Notes: generated by a model from the letters alone, not told the origin. A stretch of 5,811 bases of DNA from Piscirickettsiaceae bacterium (GCA_012963565.1 DTVJ01000195.1:1-5811), one strand, 5' to 3'; positions 1-5,599 are shown, counted from the stretch's first letter. Numbers and translations are program-made.

Positions 1-351
1 GAAGCAGATGAGAAGCAAGAGTTCCTATCGGAAATGGGACAAAGCGAATCTGGCCTTGATCGACTGATTAAAACTGGCTATACCCTATTAGGCCTACAAA
101 CTTACTTTACTGCTGGCGTTCAAGAAGTGCGTGCTTGGACTATTAATATTGGCGATAGTGCGCCTCAAGCTGCAGGTAAAATTCATGGTGACTTTGAAAA
201 GGGCTTTATTCGTGCTGAAACCATCGCGTTTGATGACTTTATTGAATATGGCGGTGAAAAAGGCGCTAAGGAAGCTGGAAAGCTACGCTCAGAAGGCAAG
301 GAGTATATCGTCCATGATGGTGATGTGGTACACTTCTTATTTAATGTTTAA
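1..351 (+). CDS. ychF: YchF/Obg-family redox-regulated ATPase, C-terminal part (5' truncated by window edge)
   Basis: The reading frame is open from base 1 and gives 116 residues before TAA at 349-351. The upstream part, including the G1-G4 nucleotide-binding motifs and start, lies outside the window. What is visible matches the end of E. coli YchF (363 residues) almost motif for motif: ESGLDRLIKTGY, then the TGS domain with LGLQTYFTAGVQEVRAWT, APQAAGKIHGDFEKGFIRAE, FIEYGGEKGAKEAGK and the terminal DGDVVHFLFNV. YchF is a cytoplasmic P-loop ATPase that prefers ATP to GTP and associates with ribosomes. It affects translation-initiation fidelity and oxidative-stress responses. The TGS domain is the likely RNA/ribosome-contacting module. 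The stop is intact and gpmI follows after 20 bases, suggesting cotranscription. The methionine at base 34 is internal and not the start. Confidence 0.95.
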   Translation, partial: EADEKQEFLSEMGQSESGLDRLIKTGYTLLGLQTYFTAGVQEVRAWTINIGDSAPQAAGKIHGDFEKGFIRAETIAFDDFIEYGGEKGAKEAGKLRSEGKEYIVHDGDVVHFLFNV

Positions 352-371
352 CCGATAACAATTTTAGGTCA

Positions 372-1916
372 ATGCTCTCTAAAAAACAAACAAAATTATT
401 AATTATTCTTGATGGCTGGGGTCACTCTGAGGTGACTGAAAATAACGCCGTTGCACTAGCCAATATCCCAGTATGGGATAAGCTTAACGAGCAATTCCCG
501 CACTCTTTAATTAGCACCAGCGGCAAAAAAGTGGGCTTGCCTGGCGAACAAATGGGTAATTCAGAAGTAGGACACTTAAACCTAGGCGCTGGTCGTGTTG
601 TTAAGCAAGACTTCACTCGTATTCACAGTGAAATCGAAAATGGTGATTTCTTTAGAAACCAGATTTTGAAAAATTCCCTTGAATACGCTAATGACAACAA
701 CAAAGCGGTTCATATTATGGGCTTGTTGTCTGATGGCGGGGTGCACTCGCATGAAGAGCAAATTCACGCCATGTTAGAGATGACCAAAAAGAGTGACTGC
801 AAGGAAGTCTATTTACACTTATTCACCGACGGTAGAGACTGTGCACCAAAAAGTGCCATAAAGTATATTCAAGCACTAGAAGACAAAATTAGCGAACTAG
901 GTATAGGTGAGATTGCCAGTGTTATTGGCCGATATTTCTCTATGGATCGTGACAATCGCTGGGCTCGATTGCGTTGCGCTTACGAGCTGCTCGCCAAAGG
1001 CAAGGCAAAGTTCTTGGCAAAAACGGCAATTGAGGCCGTAGATATGGCTTATGAACGTGGTGAAACTGATGAGTTTATTCAGTCTACTTCGATTAAAGTA
1101 CCTAGAAAAATTAACAAAGGCGATGTGCTAATCTTTATGAATTATCGTGCTGATCGTGCTCGACAAATCACCCAGGCATTTACTGATGAAAACTTCCAAG
1201 GTTTTTCACGTGGAACATTTGTCCCCACTCAATTTATTTGTCTTACCCAGTATAAAAAAGCCTTCAATCTTCCGGTAGCCTACCCATCCTCCAAACTGAA
1301 CAATGTGCTGGGTAAATACTTATCTAACTTAGGCATGACTCAACTCAGAATTGCCGAAACTGAAAAATACGCCCATGTGACTTTCTTCCTCAACGGTGGC
1401 GTTGAACACCCTTTTTACGGAGAAGACCGAGTCTTAATTCCATCGCCAGATGTGGCTACTTATGACTTACAGCCAGAAATGAGCGCCTTTGAACTAACAG
1501 ATGAACTGGTTGCACACATCGAAAGTCAGAAATATGATTTGATTATTTGCAACTTTGCCAATACCGATATGGTCGGCCATTCTGGCAAACTAGATGCTGC
1601 CATTAAAGCTGTTGAAGCGGTGGATGCTTGTTTGGGCATCGTCTATGAAGCTATGCATGCAATTGATGGTGCTGAAATGCTGATTACCGCTGATCATGGT
1701 AATGTCGAGCAAATGGTTAATCCTGAAACTGGAGAAGCACACACTGCGCACACCAGCAATTTGGTGCCGTTACTTTTTGTTAGTGATCGATCCGCCTCAA
1801 TTGCCGAGCCCGGTGTAGGTTCACTGTCTGACATCGCACCAACGCTTTTAGCAATGATGGACGTCGAACAACCTGATGAAATGACAGGGACAAGTCTATT
1901 AACATTTAATGAATAA
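372..1916 (+). CDS. gpmI: 2,3-bisphosphoglycerate-independent phosphoglycerate mutase
   Basis: This enzyme interconverts 3- and 2-phosphoglycerate in glycolysis and gluconeogenesis through a phosphoserine intermediate and two Mn(II) ions, in the cytoplasm. The 514-residue length is normal for the family (about 510). The alkaline-phosphatase-like core is split around an inserted transferase domain. Visible catalytic groups are D14 in LDGWG, the nucleophile S64 in MGNSEVGH, H125 in DGGVHSH, D156 in FTDGRD, R187 and R193 in GRYFSMDRDNRW, R259 and R262 in YRADRAR, K332, D399 and H403 in NFANTDMVGH, D441 and H442 in TADHGN, and H460 in HTAHTSN. All expected metal and substrate ligands appear present. 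ATG 372 is the only plausible start: there is an in-frame stop at 342 and no other start codon between. The ribosome site is weak (AGG at 366-368, only 3 bases away), so translation may be coupled to ychF just upstream. Confidence 0.97.
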   Translation: MLSKKQTKLLIILDGWGHSEVTENNAVALANIPVWDKLNEQFPHSLISTSGKKVGLPGEQMGNSEVGHLNLGAGRVVKQDFTRIHSEIENGDFFRNQILKNSLEYANDNNKAVHIMGLLSDGGVHSHEEQIHAMLEMTKKSDCKEVYLHLFTDGRDCAPKSAIKYIQALEDKISELGIGEIASVIGRYFSMDRDNRWARLRCAYELLAKGKAKFLAKTAIEAVDMAYERGETDEFIQSTSIKVPRKINKGDVLIFMNYRADRARQITQAFTDENFQGFSRGTFVPTQFICLTQYKKAFNLPVAYPSSKLNNVLGKYLSNLGMTQLRIAETEKYAHVTFFLNGGVEHPFYGEDRVLIPSPDVATYDLQPEMSAFELTDELVAHIESQKYDLIICNFANTDMVGHSGKLDAAIKAVEAVDACLGIVYEAMHAIDGAEMLITADHGNVEQMVNPETGEAHTAHTSNLVPLLFVSDRSASIAEPGVGSLSDIAPTLLAMMDVEQPDEMTGTSLLTFNE

Positions 1917-1928
1917 CCTTAATATAAT
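1899..1928 (+). promoter_or_regulatory. Candidate sigma70 promoter for rpe inside the end of gpmI
   Basis: TTAACA at 1899-1904 (5 of 6 to the -35 consensus) is followed after 18 bases by a perfect TATAAT at 1923-1928. Transcription would start near 1935, leaving a leader of about 20 bases that contains only the rpe ribosome site. The region is AT-rich, which raises the chance of accidental matches, and rpe could equally be read through from gpmI. Confidence 0.4.
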
Positions 1929-1954
1929 TTAGTTTTAAAAACCGGAGAAAAAAA

Positions 1955-2626
1955 ATGAAACAATCTAATTTTATCGCGCCTTCTATCTTATCCGCTGACT
2001 TTGCCAGATTGGGTGAAGAGGTTGACAATGTCCTGCGTGATGGTGCAGATATTGTACATTTTGACGTAATGGACAATCACTTCGTACCCAATCTAACTAT
2101 TGGTCCATTGGTATGTGAAGCATTACGAAACCACGGTGTAACGGCGCCTATTGATGTGCATTTAATGGTTAAGCCAGTAGATAGACTGATTCCTGATTTT
2201 GCCTCTGCGGGCGCTACCTACATTACCTTTCATCCAGAAGCTTCTGATCATATTGATGGTACGATTGGCCTAATTAAAGCGAACGGTTGTAAAGCAGGTT
2301 TAGTGTTTAATCCGGCCACTTCATTGTCTCATCTTGAACATGTCATAGACCAGCTAGACATGATCTTACTAATGTCTGTTAATCCTGGCTTTGGTGGCCA
2401 GTCTTTCATTAACTCGTCACTGGACAAGTTACGTACAGTGCGTAAAATGATTGACGACAGAGGGCTGGACATTCGTCTAGAAATTGATGGTGGTGTCAAA
2501 ATCGACAACATTCAAGAAATTGCTAAAGCTGGCGCGGACACATTTGTTGCGGGTTCTGCTATTTTTAACACCGATGACTATAAGTCAACTATCGATGCGA
2601 TGCGTTCGGAGTTAGACAAAGCATAG
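1955..2626 (+). CDS. rpe: Ribulose-phosphate 3-epimerase
   Basis: Rpe interconverts D-ribulose 5-phosphate and D-xylulose 5-phosphate in the pentose phosphate pathway; in autotrophs it also regenerates RuBP precursors in the Calvin cycle. It is a cytoplasmic, metal-dependent TIM-barrel enzyme. The 223-residue length is typical. Family signatures are all present: APSILSADF (S10), VHFDVMDNHFVPN with metal ligand H35 and catalytic D37, DVHLMV with H69, the methionines M39, M71 and M140 lining the site, LMSVNPGFGGQSF as the phosphate-side loop, EIDGGV with D178 as the second acid/base, and the phosphate-binding VAGSAIF near the end. The start is supported by GGAG at 1944-1947, 7 bases before the ATG. 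It lies 38 bases after gpmI on the same strand and may have its own promoter at the gpmI 3' end. Confidence 0.97.
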   Translation: MKQSNFIAPSILSADFARLGEEVDNVLRDGADIVHFDVMDNHFVPNLTIGPLVCEALRNHGVTAPIDVHLMVKPVDRLIPDFASAGATYITFHPEASDHIDGTIGLIKANGCKAGLVFNPATSLSHLEHVIDQLDMILLMSVNPGFGGQSFINSSLDKLRTVRKMIDDRGLDIRLEIDGGVKIDNIQEIAKAGADTFVAGSAIFNTDDYKSTIDAMRSELDKA

Positions 2627-2646
2627 CGATTAACTGGCGTATAGGC

Positions 2647-2675
2647 TTGTAGTATCAATATCGCTACGGTATAAT
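2647..2675 (+). promoter_or_regulatory. Candidate upstream promoter (P1) for rpsB-tsf
   Basis: TTGTAG at 2647-2652 and a perfect TATAAT at 2670-2675 are separated by exactly 17 bases. Only TTG of the -35 matches the consensus, but the -10 and spacing are ideal. The start would be near 2682, giving a leader of about 238 bases. A small hairpin, TTGCC/GGCAA at 2696-2709, would lie near the 5' end of this transcript. It is followed by an A-run, not a T-run, so it is not a terminator in this direction. Confidence 0.45.
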
Positions 2676-2730
2676 TATGCGTTTTACGATTTTACTTGCC
2701 CTTGGGCAATAAAAAATCAAAAAGTTAGGC

Positions 2731-2770
2731 TTGGGCGTTCAGTTAAGACAATGGGCGCCCAACTTATTTT
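2731..2770 (+). terminator. Hairpin with T-rich tail: possible terminator of the rpe transcript or leader attenuator
   Basis: TTGGGCG at 2731-2737 pairs perfectly with CGCCCAA at 2756-2762 and is followed by CTTATTTT. The loop is long (18 bases) and the tail interrupted, so any termination would be weak. It would end the gpmI-rpe transcript before rpsB. If P1 at 2647-2675 is active, it would lie inside that leader and could attenuate it. GGGCGCCC at 2753-2760 is also self-complementary and offers an alternative fold. Confidence 0.35.
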
Positions 2771-2773
2771 AAT
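2745..2773 (+). promoter_or_regulatory. Candidate proximal promoter (P2) for rpsB-tsf
   Basis: AAGACA at 2745-2750 (4 of 6, keeping the GACA core) and TTTAAT at 2768-2773 (5 of 6) are 17 bases apart. The predicted start, near 2780, coincides with the first base of the long foldable leader at 2780-2864. The resulting leader of about 140 bases is close to the roughly 160-base leader known for E. coli rpsB. That coincidence is the main reason for preferring it, since the individual boxes are only moderate matches. Confidence 0.4.
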
Positions 2774-2779
2774 GTATCA

Positions 2780-2919
2780 CACAGCTTGGCATATTAGTCA
2801 GGGTGCTCTTTACAAAATTGGCCAAGGCCCATTAAAGATAAAGAGTTGGCTAGTAGGAGCTGTGGAAGAAAGAAGTTGGCACATAGTCAGCATTCTTTAT
2901 TAACCCCGGAGAAAATATT
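2780..2919 (+). promoter_or_regulatory. Structured rpsB 5' leader, candidate S2 autoregulatory element
   Basis: The leader folds by eye into one long, interrupted stem. CACAGCT (2780-2786) pairs with AGCTGTG (2858-2864). TATTAG (2792-2797) pairs with CTAGTA (2850-2855) with one G-U. CTCTTTA (2806-2812) pairs with TAAAGAG (2839-2845). AATTGGC (2816-2822) pairs with GCCCATT (2827-2833) with one mismatch, around the tetraloop CAAG. The stretch 2865-2907 looks unpaired and leads to the ribosome site GGAG at 2908-2911. Gammaproteobacterial rpsB leaders are known to bind S2 and repress rpsB-tsf. Assignment of this leader to that class rests on position and foldability, not on a covariance model. 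Confidence 0.55.
2786..2890 (+). repeat. Imperfect direct repeat pair in the rpsB leader
   Basis: TTGGCATATTAGTCAG at 2786-2801 recurs as TTGGCACATAGTCAG at 2876-2890, one base shorter, 90 bases further on. Two further TTGG copies lie between them (2818-2821 and 2846-2849), so the core recurs every 28-32 bases. The first copy is partly in the proposed leader stem; the second is in the open stretch just before the ribosome site. Confidence 0.5.
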
Positions 2920-3873
2920 ATGGCAAAAACGTCCATGAAAAAAATGTTAGAGGCTGGTGTACACTTTGGTCACCGTTCTCGTTTTTGGCACCCAAAAATG
3001 GAGCGCTACATATACGGCACTCGTAACGGTGTTCATATAATCAACCTAGAAGCAACGCTTCCAATGTTTAATGATGTGCTTAACTTCGCAAGCAAAACTG
3101 CTGCTGCTGGTCGTTCAATCTTATTTGTTGGCACAAAAAGAGCGGCAAGTGACATCATGAAAGAAGAGGCGATCCGTTGTGGTATGCCATACGTTAATCA
3201 CCGCTGGTTAGGTGGCATGATGACTAATTACAAAACTATTAAAGCTTCAATCAAACGCCTTAAAGATCTTGAGTTCTTAGCGGAAGAAAATTTTGCACAA
3301 TTCGGCAAAAAAGAAGCGCTAATGATGACTCGTGAAATGATCAAATTAGAGCGTAGCTTAGGTGGTATTAAAGATTTAGGCGGCATTCCTGACGTTGTAT
3401 TCGTAATTGATATTGGCCATGAAAGAAATGCTGTTAAAGAGGCACAAAAACTTCATCTACCAATAATCGGTATTGTTGATACTAACTATAACCCAGAAGG
3501 TATTGACTACGTTGTACCTGGTAACGATGACTCAATTCGATCTATTGGTTTTTATGCTAGAGAAGTTGCCAATGCTGTTTTAGAAGCTAAAGCTGCTGCT
3601 GGAACGCAAGTGAAAGAGGCTCCTGCTAAGAAGACCGTGACTAAGACAAAACCTGTTGCTAAGAAGGAAGTCAAAGAAGAGGCAACCAAGGCTAAAGAGG
3701 TACCGGCTACAGAGGTCACCAATAAAGAGCCTGCTACTGAAAAAGCAGAAAAATTGAGCAAGACTGCTCTCAATGCTATGAAAAAAGCTGATTTAGCTGC
3801 TTATGCTGAGAAGCAAGGTGTGACAGTCAATAGTAGTGACACCAAGGCGCAAATTATTGAAAAACTTGTATAA
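2920..3873 (+). CDS. rpsB: 30S ribosomal protein S2 with a C-terminal extension
   Basis: S2 is a late-assembling protein of the small subunit, placed between head and body, and is needed for S1 docking and efficient initiation. Residues 1 to about 224 follow E. coli S2 (241 residues) throughout: MKKMLEAGVHFGH, WHPKME, HIINLEATLPMF, ILFVGTKRAAS, VNHRWLGGMMTN, IKRLKDLE, SLGGIKDLGGIPDVVFVID, PIIGIVDTN and VVPGNDDSIRSI. The protein then continues to 317 residues. Residues about 225-278 are a low-complexity linker rich in Lys, Ala, Glu, Thr and Val. Residues about 280-317 (NAMKKADLAAYAEKQG, then TKAQIIEKL) have the look of a SAP/HeH/LEM-type helix-extended-helix nucleic-acid-binding segment. The start is supported by GGAG at 2908-2911. 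tsf follows after 73 bases without a visible terminator, the usual gammaproteobacterial arrangement. Core identity is certain; the tail's function is not known to me. Confidence 0.97.
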   Translation: MAKTSMKKMLEAGVHFGHRSRFWHPKMERYIYGTRNGVHIINLEATLPMFNDVLNFASKTAAAGRSILFVGTKRAASDIMKEEAIRCGMPYVNHRWLGGMMTNYKTIKASIKRLKDLEFLAEENFAQFGKKEALMMTREMIKLERSLGGIKDLGGIPDVVFVIDIGHERNAVKEAQKLHLPIIGIVDTNYNPEGIDYVVPGNDDSIRSIGFYAREVANAVLEAKAAAGTQVKEAPAKKTVTKTKPVAKKEVKEEATKAKEVPATEVTNKEPATEKAEKLSKTALNAMKKADLAAYAEKQGVTVNSSDTKAQIIEKLV

Positions 3874-3946
3874 ATCAAGAATTAGCTAAAAATGCTTCAT
3901 AAAACATAACAATACAAAAGAAGCGCGATACAAACAGGAGATTATT

Positions 3947-4825
3947 ATGGCAATTACAGCCGCTTTAGTTAAAGAATTAAGAGAAAGAACCGGCGCAGGC
4001 ATGATGGACTGCAAGAAAGCCTTGACTGAAACCGATGGTGACATGGAGGCAGCAATTGACCTGATGCGCACATCTGGCGCTGCTAAGGCCGCTAAAAAAG
4101 CGGGTCGTGTTGCAGCTGAAGGCTTAGTCAAAGTAAACATTAGTGATGACAACAAAACAGCAACCATCTTAGAGGTTAACTCTGAGACTGACTTTGTGAC
4201 TAAAGGTGATGCGTTTATTGATTTCGTTGACACGTTAGGTGCATTGGCACTTAAAACCACACCTTCCAACATTGAAGAATTCCTAACGCAGACACTAGAT
4301 AATGGTGACTCTTTAGAAAAAGCGAGAGAGGACATCGTTGCAAAAGTAGGTGAAAATGTTGCGATTAGACGCGTACAAACAGTTACAGTTGATAATGGCA
4401 TTATCGGTGCTTACAAGCATGGTGAACGAATTGCAGTACTAACTGTATTAGAGGGCGGTGACGAGACGCTTGCAAAGGACATTGCAATGCACATTGCGGC
4501 AACAAAACCAGAATGTATCACTGAAGGCGAATTATCTGCCGACCTCTTAGAAAGAGAAAAGGCTATTTTTGTTGAGCAAGCTAGAGAATCTGGCAAGCCA
4601 GACAACATCATTGAAAAGATGATCGTTGGACGTATGAAGAAGTTTGTTAACGAAGTAACGTTATATGGTCAAGCGTTTGTGAAAGACCCAGATACTACAG
4701 TTGGCAACCTTGCAAAATCAAACAACGCAGAAGTTAAGTCTTTCGTAAGATTTGAAGTTGGTGAAGGCATCGAGAAGAAAGAAGAAAACTTTGCTGATGA
4801 GGTCATGGCACAAATTCAGGGCTAA
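3947..4825 (+). CDS. tsf: Translation elongation factor Ts
   Basis: EF-Ts is the nucleotide-exchange factor that recycles EF-Tu-GDP to EF-Tu-GTP in the cytoplasm. The length of 292 residues is close to E. coli (283). The N-terminal UBA-like domain (about 1-55) carries the family signature LRERTGAGMMDCKKAL and the DMEAAIDLMR helix. The core begins with GLVKVNISDD and contains NSETDFV, where D82 and F83 are the residues that insert near the EF-Tu magnesium site. H158 in GAYKHGERIAVL corresponds to the conserved histidine H147 of E. coli. DIAMHIAATKP and the C-terminal LYGQAFVKDPDTTV and SFVRFEVGEGIEK motifs are also typical. AGGAG at 3936-3940, 6 bases ahead, fixes the start. It is probably cotranscribed with rpsB, and an intrinsic terminator lies 15 bases after the stop. 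Confidence 0.98.
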   Translation: MAITAALVKELRERTGAGMMDCKKALTETDGDMEAAIDLMRTSGAAKAAKKAGRVAAEGLVKVNISDDNKTATILEVNSETDFVTKGDAFIDFVDTLGALALKTTPSNIEEFLTQTLDNGDSLEKAREDIVAKVGENVAIRRVQTVTVDNGIIGAYKHGERIAVLTVLEGGDETLAKDIAMHIAATKPECITEGELSADLLEREKAIFVEQARESGKPDNIIEKMIVGRMKKFVNEVTLYGQAFVKDPDTTVGNLAKSNNAEVKSFVRFEVGEGIEKKEENFADEVMAQIQG

Positions 4826-4840
4826 ATAACCAATCAGACT

Positions 4841-4866
4841 AAAAAGGGCGCGATAGCGCCTTTTTT
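4841..4866 (+). terminator. Intrinsic terminator of rpsB-tsf
   Basis: GGCGC at 4847-4851 pairs with GCGCC at 4856-4860 around the tetraloop GATA and is followed by six T residues. An A-run directly before the stem extends the pairing and gives a U-run on the - strand as well, so it could act in both directions as a backup for the opposing gene. Confidence 0.9.
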
Positions 4867-4901
4867 ATTGCCTAAAACTCCGAACCAAACAATCGCCCAA
4901 T

Positions 4902-4928
4902 AAAAAACCACCCTTTCGGGTGGTTTTT
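4902..4928 (-). terminator. Intrinsic terminator of the repeat-protein gene (probably bidirectional)
   Basis: CCACCC at 4908-4913 pairs with GGGTGG at 4918-4923 around TTTC. Six A residues precede it and five T residues follow it on the + strand. Read on the - strand, it is a GC-rich stem followed by six U residues, 57 bases after the stop codon of the gene at 4985-5512. Read on the + strand, it would also stop any read-through from tsf. Confidence 0.88.
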
Positions 4929-4930
4929 AG

Positions 4931-4990
4931 CTTGCTTGCTTAGAGCCTTTCGGCAACTAAGCGATGCGAGGCAAGTAATCTAAATTACTT
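4931..4990 (-). other. Two hairpins in the 3' untranslated region of the repeat-protein gene
   Basis: One hairpin pairs AAGTAAT (4973-4979) with ATTACTT (4984-4990) around four bases and covers the stop codon at 4985-4987. The other pairs GCTTAG (4938-4943) with CTAAGC (4957-4962), with an inner GCC/GGC and possible outer CTTGC/GCAAG pairing that partly competes with the first hairpin. Such 3' structures often protect abundant mRNAs from exonucleases; that role here is inferred. Confidence 0.5.
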
Positions 4991-5512
4991 AGCAACTACT
5001 TCAGTTGAAGAAGCTGTAGCTGTAGCCGTTGCATCAGCAACACCTTTAGCGTAAGCGTCAGCTTGTGCCTTAGCAAATGCGTCAGCTTGACCTTTAGCGT
5101 ATGCATCAGCAACACCTTTAGCGTTAGCATCAGCAACACCTTTAGCAGAACCGTCAGCAGAACCAGCAGCTTTAGTGTCAGTAGTGTTCTTAGTGTTAAA
5201 CTTAAGACCGAAATCAGTATCGTTTAACCAGTTGTTAGCACCTGAGAAAGGACCCATGTTAGAAGCACCGTTGAAAGGACCAGCGTTAGAGCCGCCGTTG
5301 AAAGGACCCCAGTTGTTACCACCTGAGAAAGGACCCATGTTAGAACCACCGTCGAAAGGACCCATGTTGTTACCACCTGAGAAAGGACCCCAGTTAGAAC
5401 CAGAGTTCATAGGACCCCAGTTATTGTTGTTATAACCGTTACCGTTGTTAAAGAAACCAGCTGAAGCTGATGTAGCAGCTACTAAAGTAGCGATAGCAAT
5501 AATTTTTTTCAT
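4985..5512 (-). CDS. Secreted low-complexity two-block repeat protein, sulfur globule protein-like
   Basis: The product has 175 residues. MKKIIAIATLVAATSASA is a clear Sec signal peptide with likely cleavage after A18, so the mature protein is exported to the periplasm or beyond. Mature residues 19-30 are Asn/Gly-rich. Residues 31-93 are seven tandem 9-residue units of pattern N-x-G-P-F/M-x-G/S-G/A-S/N. A short bridge (94-114) follows. Residues 115-162 are six 8-residue units of pattern A-K-G-x-A-D-A-x, the first degenerate, ending in a Thr/Ala-rich tail. There are no cysteines. Sulfur globule envelope proteins of purple sulfur bacteria and related oxidisers are likewise small, exported and Gly/Asn/aromatic-rich, which is the best match I can offer. 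The Ala/Lys/Asp block is not typical of the classic ones. Another structural or surface repeat protein remains possible. AGGAG at 5519-5523 (- strand), 6 bases before the ATG, supports the start. The gene stands alone with its own promoter and terminator. Confidence 0.85.
   Translation of the reverse strand: MKKIIAIATLVAATSASAGFFNNGNGYNNNNWGPMNSGSNWGPFSGGNNMGPFDGGSNMGPFSGGNNWGPFNGGSNAGPFNGASNMGPFSGANNWLNDTDFGLKFNTKNTTDTKAAGSADGSAKGVADANAKGVADAYAKGQADAFAKAQADAYAKGVADATATATASSTEVVAK
5027..5170 (-). repeat. Six tandem 24-bp units encoding the A-K-G-x-A-D-A-x octapeptide
   Basis: Residues 115-162 of the repeat protein form six in-frame octapeptides (115-122, 123-130, 131-138, 139-146, 147-154 and 155-162). 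Units 2-6 read AKGVADAN, AKGVADAY, AKGQADAF, AKAQADAY and AKGVADAT; unit 1 is degenerate (AAGSADGS). DNA-level similarity is high in the middle units, pointing to expansion by tandem duplication. Confidence 0.9.
5234..5422 (-). repeat. Seven tandem 27-bp units encoding an N-x-G-P-F nonapeptide
   Basis: Residues 31-93 of the repeat protein form exactly seven in-frame nonapeptides: NWGPMNSGS, NWGPFSGGN, NMGPFDGGS, NMGPFSGGN, NWGPFNGGS, NAGPFNGAS and NMGPFSGAN. Position 2 varies among Trp, Met and Ala, and positions 6-9 alternate S/N/D with G/A. GGTCC for Gly-Pro is nearly invariant, so the array is expected to vary in copy number between strains. Confidence 0.92.
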
Positions 5513-5513
5513 G

Positions 5514-5530
5514 TTAATCTCCTAGATTAA
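5514..5530 (-). promoter_or_regulatory. Hairpin carrying the Shine-Dalgarno of the repeat-protein gene
   Basis: On the - strand the mRNA reads TTAATCT, AGG, AGATTAA: a perfect 7-bp stem with a 3-base loop. The Shine-Dalgarno AGGAG (5519-5523) sits with AGG in the loop and AG in the descending stem, 6 bases before the ATG. The stem is almost all A-U, so it would be marginally stable and could respond to temperature or a bound factor. Confidence 0.45.
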
Positions 5531-5599
5531 TTATTTTTAAATTTAACGCCCTTATTAAAGCGTTTTAAGTATCAAACTGAGCTGTCTTGATATTTACAA

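Noticed and set aside
2696..2709. TTGCC/GGCAA hairpin as a terminator after rpe
   Set aside because: The stem is followed by A residues on the + strand and by AAGTAAAA on the - strand, so there is no U-run on the correct side in either direction. It is treated as a leader hairpin only.
3874..3946. Possible attenuator or promoter between rpsB and tsf
   Set aside because: No hairpin with a U-run and no paired -35/-10 boxes could be found in the 73 bases; read-through from rpsB is sufficient.
3886..4401. A 171-residue open frame on the - strand opposite tsf
   Set aside because: It lies antisense to a fully recognisable EF-Ts, with no ribosome site or family resemblance; its Ser/Ala/Leu-rich text is the mirror of tsf codons.
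5027..5422. Short regular repeats that might suggest a CRISPR array
   Set aside because: The 24- and 27-bp units abut each other without spacers and keep one reading frame, so they are coding tandem repeats.
5175..5435. A Pro/Leu/Gly-rich 86-residue open frame on the + strand
   Set aside because: It is the antisense reading of the nonapeptide repeat array, and the - strand frame has signal peptide, ribosome site, promoter and terminator.
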